Assembly: GCA_001600875.1 (NCBI GenBank)
Contig: BCLD01000029.1
Coordinates: 53,149-96,681 of the forward strand
Direction: 5' to 3'
From: Solicoccozyma terricola
Taxonomy: Eukaryota > Basidiomycota > Tremellomycetes > Filobasidiales > Piskurozymaceae
Length of the DNA stretch: 43,533 bases
The first letter of the stretch is position 1. Every line of letters begins with the position of its first letter. Position numbers and translations under genes: made by a program. A model generated the notes under the pieces. That model had not been told where the DNA came from, did no database searches, and saw nothing but the letters and a program-made list of their open reading frames with translations. This document shows positions 1-14,078 of the stretch, one piece after another.

Positions 1-196
1 CCCCCCCCCGCGGTTTGAAAATAAAAAAATATATAATTTGGGAAAAGTAGCAGAGGGGGAATGGCAGGGCAGGCTCACCCCGGTTCATCGTTCCACAACA
101 TATCACAGGTGAGTAGCGAGTAGCGAGCAGTGAGCAGTGAGCACTGAGCAGATACACACTCCTCATTCATATCCCACCCACCCCCACACACACAGA
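1..196 (+). promoter_or_regulatory. ERG6 5' region with leader intron and uORF
   Basis: The stretch upstream of the ERG6 start codon holds a probable 5'UTR intron at 109-195: donor GTGAGT at 109 and acceptor CACACAG ending at 195, one base before the ATG. An upstream ATG at 61 (context GGGGGAATGG) opens a small reading frame. If the intron is removed, this uORF runs to a TAG at 232-234 and overlaps the ERG6 ATG out of frame. If the intron is retained, it stops at 121-123. Inside the intron, 111-150 is a degenerate 7-nt tandem repeat (AGTAGCG/AGCAGTG). The transcription start site is unknown, so whether ATG 61 is in the mRNA is inference. Confidence 0.5.
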
Positions 197-3053
197 ATGG
201 CAAAGGAAAACGGCATCACCAATCCGGCGTATAGCGGTCAGGGTAATGACCTCAGGTCAGAGGCAAGGACGTCGCAGTACAATGACTTTTGGCAGAAGAA
301 TAGCGTGAATGATAGTGAGGCGGATAAGCAGAATAGGTTGGATCAGTATAAGGAGGTCGTTAATGGTGAGTCACGAACGTAGCGAGGTGAGCTCCCGTCA
401 GGGAGCTCTTCGCGAGCGAAGCGAGCATTGCTTCTGTCTTCGCGGAGCGAAGACCACGCTCCCGTCAGGGAGCTCTTCTTCTGTCTTCGCGAAGCGAAGA
501 CTATTGTCTTCTGCGAACGTAGTGAGCATTCCTCTCTTCGCGAGCGAAGCGAGCACTCATCTCTTCGCGGAGCGAAGACCAAGCTCCCGTCAGGGAGCTT
601 TTCTTCTGTCTTCGCGAAGCGAAGACTATTGTCTTCCGCGAGCGAAGCGAGCATTATGTCTTCCGCGAACGTAGTGAGCATTCGTCTCTTCGCGAGCGAA
701 GCGAGCAATATGTCTTTCACGAGCGCAGCGAGCAATATTCTCCGCGAGCATAGCGAGCTATTCTCTCTTTCTGCGAGCATCGCGAGCTATTCTCTTTTGC
801 AAATACATCGAGCACTATTCTCCCTTTCTGCGAGCAAAGCGAGCTATTCTCTTTTGCAAATACAGCGAGCACTATTCTCTCCCTGCGAGCATAACGAGCT
901 ATTCTCCCTTTCTCTTCGCTCTTCTCTCTTCTCTCTTCAGCCTTCAGCAGGGAAAGAAACCAAAGAGGTCGGTCGATGTCATCGAGATCGTAGAAGATGC
1001 ATGACTTCACCTGGAGAGAATGACAGAAAAACCCCGTTGAATCGATAGTGGATAACTGACAATTTTTTCGAAACTCTTTTCTTACGTTTTGTTTTCCCCG
1101 CGCGCGCTGTCCCGGTCTCTGTCTCTGTCTCTGTCTCTGTCTCTGTCTCCTTTTTTTCTTTCTTTCCCTTTACTGCTCTCTCTCCCTTTTGCTCTCTCTC
1201 TCTCTCTCTCGCTGCATGCGCTCTCTCTTTCTACCTTTCTCTCCCTATCGTTCTCTCCCTCTCTCTCCCTTTTCTATCTCTTGCTCTCCCTTGCTCTCCC
1301 TCTCTCTCTCTGTTATTACTCCCTCCCTCTCTGTCCTTGCTCTCTCTCCCTTTTCTCTCTCCTCTTTTCCTTTTCTGCTTTTCCTCTATATGTCTCTCTC
1401 CCTCTTTCTCTCGTCCTTCTCTCTTCTCTCTCTCTTTCTGTCTCTCTCTTCCCTCTTTCCCCCTCTCTCTCTCCTCTGCCACATGCACGCTCTGTCTTTC
1501 TCTCCCCTCCCCTCTCTCTCTATCGTTTTCGCCCTCTCTCCCTTGCTCTCTTTCGCTTTTCTCTCTCTCTCTCTCTTTCTACTCTCGCTCTCTCTCCCTC
1601 TTTCCTTACTCTCTCTCCCTTTTCTCCCTCTCCTTTCTTTCCGTTTCTACTTTCTCCCTCTCCCTCCCTCCCTCCCTCCCTCCCTCCCTCCCTCCCTCCC
1701 TCCCCCCCCTCTCCATCTACGGAACAGGCTACTACGATGGCGCGACTATTCTCTACGAATACGCCTGGGCTCAGTCCTTCCATTTCTCTCGTTTCTACAA
1801 GGGAGAAGGCTTTGCCGCTTCGCTCGCTCGTCACGAACACTACCTCTCGTCGATGATGTCTCTTCGACCAGGTATGAAAGTCCTAGACGTTGGATGTGGT
1901 ATCGGTGGACCCGCACGAGAGATCGCTCGATTCTCCGACGCCCATATCACCGGTTTGAACAACAACGATTATCAGTTGGATCGAGCGAGGAAGTGGACAA
2001 AGAAGGCTGGGTTGACTGACTTGGTAGATTTCAAAAAGGGAGATTTCATGAAATTGAGCGAGCAGTTTGGGGAGGGAACTTTTGATGCGGTTTATGCTAT
2101 CGAAGCAACCGTCCACGCTCCGTCCTTTGAGGGTGTATACGGTGAGATCTTCAAGGTTCTCAAGCCAGGTGGTGTAGTGAGTGTGGGAGCGGAGCGAGCA
2201 CCAAGACGGCGGTTGCGTGTCCATCACTGGATTGAAGGGTGCTAAGCTTACCCCTCCCGCCCGCCACAGTTCGGTGTCTACGAGTGGGTCATGACCGATC
2301 GATGGGACCCTGCCAACCCGGACCATAAACGAATCGCCCACGGTATCGAAGTCGGAGATGGGATTCCAGAGATGAGGAATTACGAGAACGCGAGGAATGC
2401 ATTGATCAAGGTCGGATTCAAGATCGAGCATGAGGAGGATTTGGCTGATCGTGAGTGGTCGGTCGCCCGTCGGTCGCCGTCGTTAAAACGTGTCCATGCG
2501 GGGTGATAGCTGACGAGCGAGTGGGATGAACAGGCCCGGATGATATCCCTTGGTACTACCCATTGGAGGGAGATATCAGCAAGGCTCAAACCGCTTGGGA
2601 TGGTGAGTCGATGGGGTCTGTGCGATACCATAGAATTCCATCTGATAATCCGGACCGCCTCCGCCTCCCCCCCCCCCCCCCACCCCTCCAGTCTTCATGT
2701 GCTGGAGGACCTCCACCATGGGTAAATTCTTCACCCAGAACGGTTTGTGGGCGATGGAGAAATTCCATCTCGTCCCCAAGGGAACATTCGACATTGGAGA
2801 GTCGCTCAAGGTGGCTGGTAACGCGCTGGTTGAAGGTGGTCAAACCAAGTTGTTTACGTGAGTGTGTTCGTTGGAGAATGGGGATGGTATGACTTTGAGG
2901 CTGATGGATGCGAGGTGATACGCTCTTGTGTCATGCAGTCCTATGGCTTTGTGGATCGTCCGCAAGGTGAGCAGACCACGCGTTACGGGGTAGTTGGGTG
3001 GTGGGCTTGAAGCACTGACGACAATATCTTCCACGCTTCAGCCCGAGAACTGA
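197..3053 (+). CDS. ERG6: Sterol 24-C-methyltransferase
   Basis: Transfers a methyl group from S-adenosylmethionine to C-24 of zymosterol-type sterols in ergosterol synthesis, at the ER or lipid droplets. Exons: 197-365, 1728-2176, 2270-2450, 2534-2602, 2692-2857, 2939-2966, 3042-3053 (357 aa; the yeast enzyme is about 380). Visible motifs are NGYYDG at the exon 1/2 junction, the SAM-binding motif [17 protein letters not shown] near residue 108, [31 protein letters not shown] and a C-terminal IVRKPEN. The ATG at 197 follows an acceptor-like CACACAG and begins the conserved N-terminus (QGNDLR, DFWQKN). Intron 1 is 1362 nt; the others are 75-93 nt. The last coding exon is only 12 nt (PEN plus stop). 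Intron 4 contains a C15 run 10 nt before its acceptor. Confidence 0.95.
376..925 (+). repeat. Palindromic hairpin-module array in ERG6 intron 1
   Basis: The 5' half of ERG6 intron 1 is built of recurring short palindromes. Module P1 is an 8-bp stem with loop GTCA, at 389-408 (GAGCTCCC/GGGAGCTC) and 581-600 (AAGCTCCC/GGGAGCTT), plus a 6-bp-stem version at 458-473. Module P2 is GTCTTCGC/GCGAAGAC with a GGA or GAA loop, at 436-454, 483-501 and 608-626. Module P3 is GCGAGCGAAGCG, at 412-423, 540-551, 638-649 and 692-703. A block of about 125 bp is duplicated (458-582 and 583-707). The 3' part (about 782-895) is a 57-bp tandem repeat containing GCGAGCTATTCTCTTTTGC. No coding sense is apparent; open frames here come from the repeat itself. 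Confidence 0.9.
1056..1060 (+). other. Candidate distal branch point of ERG6 intron 1
   Basis: CTGAC fits the fungal CTRAY branch-site consensus, with branch A at 1059. The last AG before the acceptor region is at 1047-1048, and the next AG is the acceptor itself at 1726-1727. This is therefore the last good branch sequence upstream of an AG-free tract. The branch-to-acceptor distance would be 668 nt, against a few tens of nt in the other introns here. Inference only; a non-consensus branch nearer the acceptor is possible. Confidence 0.4.
1078..1719 (+). repeat. Giant polypyrimidine tract in ERG6 intron 1
   Basis: About 640 nt is almost entirely C and T on the coding strand. It includes a (GTCTCT)n run at 1115-1149, long CT-dinucleotide stretches, a (CCCT)n microsatellite at about 1664-1704 and a C-run just before the acceptor at 1727. 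I count about 20 A residues in the tract and none is followed by G. Long open frames on both strands are low-complexity artefacts. Confidence 0.9.
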
Positions 3054-3208
3054 TCGCACATGGACTAAAGACATTGCATTGCATTGCATTCCCCCCTCTT
3101 CCCCCTCTCTTGCAAAGTAGATGACTGCATTCGTTCCGGTTGTTATAGTTGCCCAACATTTGTGATTCGACATCATTACATTACTGAGGAGAGCCCGTTC
3201 GTTGCTGA

Positions 3209-3216
3209 TGACGTAA
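3209..3216 (+). promoter_or_regulatory. CRE-like TGACGTAA site upstream of TSC1
   Basis: TGACGTAA is a bZIP (ATF/CREB-type) half-palindrome lying about 96 bp before the TSC1 start, in the 258-bp gap between the ERG6 stop and TSC1. The rest of that gap holds only a short GATG-rich stretch at 3250-3272. Function is inferred from motif and position alone. Confidence 0.3.
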
Positions 3217-3311
3217 TCAACGAATTCAAAAAGTCCATATCCGACGTTGAGCATGGATGGCATGGATGGCATGGAGCACCCCACCGTCATTCTTTTCTCA
3301 GCCCACAAGCC

Positions 3312-6188
3312 ATGGACACCTCACGTCCCCACTTGGCCACCGTGCTCGACCTCCTCACACACTACGCCGTCCCGGCAGACACATTCACTGTCCCGCTCGA
3401 CACACTGCAGTCGGACATCACAACTGAATATCTCCAGGTAAAGAATACAACCACCCCACCCTCCAACGTCCACGCCCCCCCTCCCCCCCCGATGATCCTT
3501 CTCCTCCCGCTGATCCCACTTTGTCGGCTTGGCCAATACCCACAGAACCTCCTCGCATCCCTCAATGACATCTTCCTGCGCAACCCATCCGCACGGCTCG
3601 CCGTCATCTCCGTCATCTTCTCCATCCTGCTCGACGGTCAACGGACTTGGGTGTTGGAGATTGAGCAGAGTCCATTCCGGGACTCCCTCTTCCGATCCAT
3701 GCTCTTGGACCATTCTCCGTCACTGTTCCTCATACAATCGAGACTGTTAGCTGCGATGTTGTGTCAAGCCCCAGGGAGGATGTCTCCCGGGATACCACAG
3801 ATCATGGCAATTCTCGCTCGAGCGCTGTCATGGAGAAGGAGATCCGCCGCACGATATGATTCAGAAAGGGACGACAAGTTGAACCTTCCTAATACATTCA
3901 GATCAAGACAGGAGGCAGAAGCGAGTGCGTCGATGTATAGTGCTTCCTCGTCGTTCTTGCACTCCCAACTCGACGTCATTCTCGAACCATTACCCGATCT
4001 CGAATGGACGACGTATACTTCTCAAGAAGCATGGCATGCTCCGTCATCCATCCTTGCATCACCGATGCTTCATAATCCCGAAGTACAAGGTCTTTCGACG
4101 TTGAATGAAGAAACACAACCAACCGTTCAAGCAGGACCGACGGCAGACAGCACTCTCCTCCTCATCAAGCCGTTATACGCATTTTGGCCAGCTAATGTAG
4201 CTAATTTCGTAAGACAGCCAGAAGAGTATTTTCAGAAACTTGGGGTCATTTGTCCGTTCGTGGGAGGGTGGCAGGTGATGTGGGGGACTTTTGATCTTCG
4301 TGCTTTGCTCACAGTGAGTGTGGGGAGCTTGGAAAGGCGCTATACGATAAGATCAACCGCAGCTCATCAACCCCCCCTCCCCCCCTCCCCAAATCGTCTC
4401 CAGCCAATCCTAAAAGACTTTCTATTCAATCCAAGTCTGCTCACAAGAGACGCAGCAACCGAGCTCGCTGTTCAATCCAAATTCACAAAGATGCATCCCT
4501 CGGAGACTGTAGCGACAGCCGAGAGTTTCTTCGTTTCACGTACCGGCCACCCGCTTCGTGAGCCGATGGGTCTACTATCAAGCAATACAAACATCCTACT
4601 CGAAGATGATGGCACAAAATCCATGCCGTCAAATGACGGAAGCGATGACGGTGTATATACCAGGCGGAGAACGGATTCCAGTCTGATGATGGCTGATCGA
4701 GGGATGGCAAGTCAACCGATACAGATCGGTGGACATGCCGTAGGATCTGCAGGGGAAGTGGACGCGCTGATGAAACAGATCCAGTCGTTGCGGCTCGAAA
4801 TGCAACATATGAGACGGAACAATGAGCTGTATCTGCAACGTGAGCGTCTTCAAGTTCTCGCGCGTGGCGTGTCAACTCCATCACATCGATCTCATGGCCG
4901 CCTGCTTCTCCTTCAGACATTCATCGCTTGCATAAAGCAGCCATTGCTACCACTAATGACGAAGCCGAGAGGCAAGCAATGGTGAGGGCACATGTCGCAA
5001 AGTCGTATGTTCAGTCATCCCCGGCGTTGAAAGACGATGACCCACCTCCAGTTCAATTGGCTCAAAGAACAACGAGCTATCGCAGCCGAGCAAGCCAGAA
5101 CGATTCAAGACCTGCAAGCAGAAAAGGACCGCTTGAATAGGGCCACCAATGCTTTCACTGAACGGCAAAGAACTCGATATGCCGCTTTGCGAGAAGAGAA
5201 AAAATCAAACGAAGCACAACGACGGGAGCTACAGGCGAAGATTTCTGAGCTCGAGGTGAGGGAGGCCGTGATGTTGGAGGAGAGATCGCACGCTGATGAC
5301 CACCTATCCCCGCGTGTCCCTCAGGAACTGCTGGCCGTCAAGTCCCGTGCCAATTCGATCATCGAGAAGACGTCAGTCAATCGACGATTGACAAGGGCTT
5401 GGTGAACGATGTCAGCTAATTGGAAAACCCAAACAGAAAACTGCAGCTGGACGCTGAGAACAAGACACTGCGTCAAGACATCAAGCATATCGATCAGTTC
5501 AAAGAGCAGATCGCCCATTACGAGCAGAATCAACGCCTCTGGTATGTACGACGCACCCACCAATGCTGCAGGATCCTACAGCTAAGATAATTACTTGACC
5601 AATTCAGGGACCAGGATGTACGAAACTATCAGGAAATGAAGAAAGCGCTCGCCAACATGCAGAGTGGATGGGTGCAGGTGAAGACAGGCCGTGCTTCCGA
5701 GACGAATTTCATGCTGATTTGTGTCCCAATTGTTCCAGATGGAGTACATGATTGTAAGCTGTAACAGAGACCGCGAGCGTCTTTCAGAGGTCATCAGGTG
5801 AGGATGTTCAAACACGTTGTGGGCCTATCGGCGCCTGAACACCACATTGTCCACCGCGCAGGAAACAAGAAGACATGATTTCGCAATTGAAAGAGCAGGC
5901 GCTGGCCAAACCCGCGGTGGCATCTACCACGACAGAGAAATTAGAACAGACGAAGCAGCAGTCTGCAGACCTGCAGTCCCTCTCCGACAAGATCGAATCG
6001 CTAAGACTCGAGAATGATTCCCTTCGCAGAGCAAAGCTTGAGGTTGGTCCTCGCGCGTTTCCTCTCATGTCACTCGAAGCACGGGTCCTGATGAATTTGT
6101 CCGCCCTCAGCTTGAAGCTCACGTCGAGGAGCTGACCTTTGCCTCCAGGACGACTCGTGTACAAAGTACCACGAGCCTTTTGGCATGA
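3312..6188 (+). CDS. TSC1: Hamartin (tuberous sclerosis complex subunit 1)
   Basis: Scaffold of the TSC1-TSC2 complex, a GTPase-activating complex that restrains Rheb and TORC1. Eleven exons: 3312-3437, 3546-4313, 4404-4839, 4917-4981, 5052-5255, 5325-5371, 5437-5541, 5608-5677, 5739-5797, 5862-6042, 6111-6188 (712 aa). The N-terminal half is helical-repeat-like. YAFWPANVANFVR near residue 250 matches YGMYPCNFVSFLR of animal hamartin, followed by an equivalent of the family's HPELVTG segment. From about residue 420 to the end it is a coiled coil (e.g. NWLKEQRAIAAEQARTIQDL). At 712 aa it is shorter than human hamartin (1164 aa), lacking most of the serine-rich linker. Start chosen at the ATG giving MDTSRPHLATVL. 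The last intron (6043-6110) has a weak donor, GTTGGT. Converges on the pinin gene 143 bp away. Confidence 0.82.
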
Positions 6189-6331
6189 CTTGACCCGTTA
6201 CAGAGTACACAAAATCGTTGTAATCGTGATAAAATCATTATGAGCGTCTGCCCCATTTTGCTGCAACAACTAGACAATTGAATGATGAAGAAACCTCTAC
6301 CCGCCCGGTTGCTACCCTGCGTACGAGAATA

Positions 6332-7515
6332 TCAGTACTCCACCTCGGCATCATCCGCCACAGGTGCTGGCTCAGTGTCCACATCCATGTCAATCTCTCG
6401 GACCTCCACGCTCGCCACTCTCGACGCTGGACTACGACCTATATGCTCATCCGCCGGCACCGTATTCTTGCTTACTCGAGGCTTGCGCTGGGCCAAGTCG
6501 GCTGTCGCAATCTCCAAACGCTTGCGCAGCTCTTTCACCGCCTCCTCCGTAGTCACTCTCAGGTCCTCTAACTCGGCATCTTCCTTTCGTAGAATCTCGT
6601 CAACTCGTGCTTCTTGCTCCTCAATAGTCTCTCGTTGTGATCGCAGGAGATTTTTAGGTCGCTGGTGGGTAAAAGAAAACCCCCGAGTAACTTCAGTAAC
6701 GGTGTCATTCGACGCACAAGAGCGCCTTCAAAGCGACATACATAGTAAAGCGGTTTCGGGACCTCCGCAGATTGCTTGTCGCGCGATGGAGGAAATCCAT
6801 TTGGGAGGGCTAGAGGGGCACTGGTTGACTTCCAAGTGTTAGAAGAGGTGAGAAGGAGGTGAGAAACGCGCGGAAGTTGACGAGCTCGAGTACGAATCTG
6901 TGAACAAGTAAAAGTCAAGTCGTGCCTCCGTAACGGCATCGATAAATGACATCTCGACTTACAGCCAACTGTCTCTGCTTGACCTCCGCTTCCTTTCGCT
7001 CAATGTCAATACGACAGGTCTTGATTTCCCTCTCGAGAGAATGTATCTCGTTATTGAGTTGCGTCTCCGATTGAATTTTGCTAGCGATGCGCTGTGATAA
7101 TTCGTCTCTTTTGCGAGCCTGCCATAGATGGGGTCATGCATAAGAGTGGATGCTTCCATTGCACCTTCTCAAATGCTTACTCTGTCCGTCGATCCTCGCG
7201 TCTTCTCCTCTCCCTTGAACTTTGCCAACGTGCCGAGTAGGTTGCCCATAAGTCGCTGTCCTCGTTTTCTGTCCTCTGCTTTGCTATCAACGGTCCTCTG
7301 ACGTCTGTTGTGGGTGGGACTGATAGTAAGTACAGATCATTGCAATCAAGCTAGATGCACGATACGGACTTTGCCGGTAGTTGCTCTAGTTCCGGCTTAC
7401 GGTCCTCCTGCACCTGCTGCTCGACTGAAGGTGCCTGGCTGTCAATGCCATCAAGTGTCTCCTTTGTATCCACCTGCATCTCCCGTGGTGAAGCTGCGTC
7501 CTGCGCGTCCTGCAT
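6332..7515 (-). CDS. Pinin/SDK/MemA-domain protein
   Basis: Pinin-family proteins are nuclear and associate with the spliceosome and exon-junction machinery. Exons in transcript order: 7366-7515, 7181-7297, 6963-7118, 6742-6897, 6332-6661 (302 aa). The family signature RGQRLMGNLLGTLAKFKGEE follows a short acidic N-terminus. Next come a coiled coil (KRDELSQRIASKIQSETQL), a segment ending KPLYYRPKNLLRSQRE that matches pinin's PHLFYIPG region, and an acidic C-terminus. It lacks the long SR-rich tail of animal pinin. The start at 7515 gives phase-consistent exons. The first donor is a weak GTATCG, so the N-terminal join is the least certain part. It lies 168 bp downstream of ARO1 in the same orientation. 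Confidence 0.8.
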
Positions 7516-7683
7516 GGTGTTGAAGTTGGATACGCACCTCGCTATCCTGCATCGACGAGGAAGTCACCTCGATATCAGCTTCGATGAGGTTTAATTTTCT
7601 CACGGTGGTCGCAATTCTTCATTTCCATTCCATAGTTCATAAACATTTATGTACATCGGTCCTCGTCTATGTCAATTCCTCTC

Positions 7684-13033
<5,350 letters not shown>

Positions 13034-14078
13034 GATGGCGGTGCGGTGGATTTGCGGGAGGGCTGAGATGAGGGCTGGATGCTTTTGCGAAGGATGTGTT
13101 CGACCTTGCAGTCCTCTTTCGCTAGCTACCTGACCGCTTGACTCGGACCCGACCCTGGACTTTTCTGGTCAGAGTCACGTGACCGGGGATGGGGGCGAGG
13201 GCGGGTAGCGGTGGGGGGAGGGGTAGCGGTGACAGTGGTCTTCTCCGTCTCATACAGCTAGCTACACTCTCTCTCCCCTCCTCCTTGCATTCATACATCT
13301 GTCTGTTGCTGCCATCTTACCCAATTAGAAATAAATAAAGCCACCATCGGCGTCGAACCACTCTCTGTTTCGTAGCATTTCCCTATCCATATTCACGGCA
13401 TGACTGACGTCTGTGCCCGCTCTCTTTCTCTCTCTTTCTCTCGTTGTCTCTTTTCTGTCTCTTCCCACCTTCCACTGGCAAACGTTTGATACAACGGGGC
13501 AGTGCATGAAATTCAGGCCATCCTCCGCGTTTGTCTGGACATGCGTACACCGAGTGCAGGAAATTGCCGGTTGCCGGGCGTGGGCGACGGTGCAGTGCCC
13601 GGCTTGGTTCTGCCCGACGACGACGGCAGCCAGCACTGTGTGAGATACATATTTTGTACACCTGGATCTGAGCCCCAAAGCCCGTTCCCGTTCCCCGAGC
13701 CAGCTGGATATATGTATTTGCTCTCATTCGTTTTTGATTATTTCTGTTCGATGGTCCGATGGGAAGAGCGGGATCAAATTTGATTTCAAGCAGCCAGCCA
13801 GCCACGGGAGCCGTCCCATCGAGTTCAACACCATCCATCCCATCCCATCCATCCCATCGTCCAGTCAACATCATCTCGCTCACAGCTGCAGACCACACAG
13901 ACACACACTGCCACAACATCGTCGACGCACTCCTCTTCTCCATTTGCACCGCACCGCACCGCACCGTACCACCCCACACACACACCACGTCCTCTTCGAT
14001 TACTCACCCCCTCCCCCTCCCCCTCCACCATCGCCACCACTCTCATTCCCTCGGTCGGCATAACCGTCATCCATCACC
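13034..14078. promoter_or_regulatory. Divergent promoter region ARO1 / RING ligase
   Basis: A 1045-bp gap between two genes transcribed outward. The perfect 10-bp palindrome GTCACGTGAC at 13174-13183 (CACGTG E-box core, Cbf1/bHLH type) sits 141 bp before the ARO1 ATG. CT-rich runs at 13264-13280 and 13420-13450 and CCATCC-type repeats at 13825-13860 precede the RING gene. Short open frames on both strands have no recognisable protein character. No further gene seen. Confidence 0.5.

Noticed and set aside
376..925. CRISPR-like array
   Set aside because: Repeats are variable, overlapping palindromes with no unique spacers of constant length, and the host is a eukaryote.
343..1048. Long open frames on both strands across ERG6 intron 1
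   Set aside because: They arise from stop-poor repeat modules, have low-complexity translations, and lie inside a well-supported intron.
1089..2019. Ser/Leu-rich open frames of 250-300 codons over the CT tract
   Set aside because: Pure consequence of CT repeats; only the part after 1728 in one frame is ERG6 exon 2.
13345..13365. tRNA B-box-like GTGGTTCGACGCC on the minus strand
   Set aside because: No matching A box or acceptor stem could be drawn around it.
13325..13988. Minus-strand frames of 117 and 201 codons between ARO1 and the RING gene
   Set aside because: Composition follows CT- and CCATCC-type repeats; no splice-supported extension or recognisable motif.
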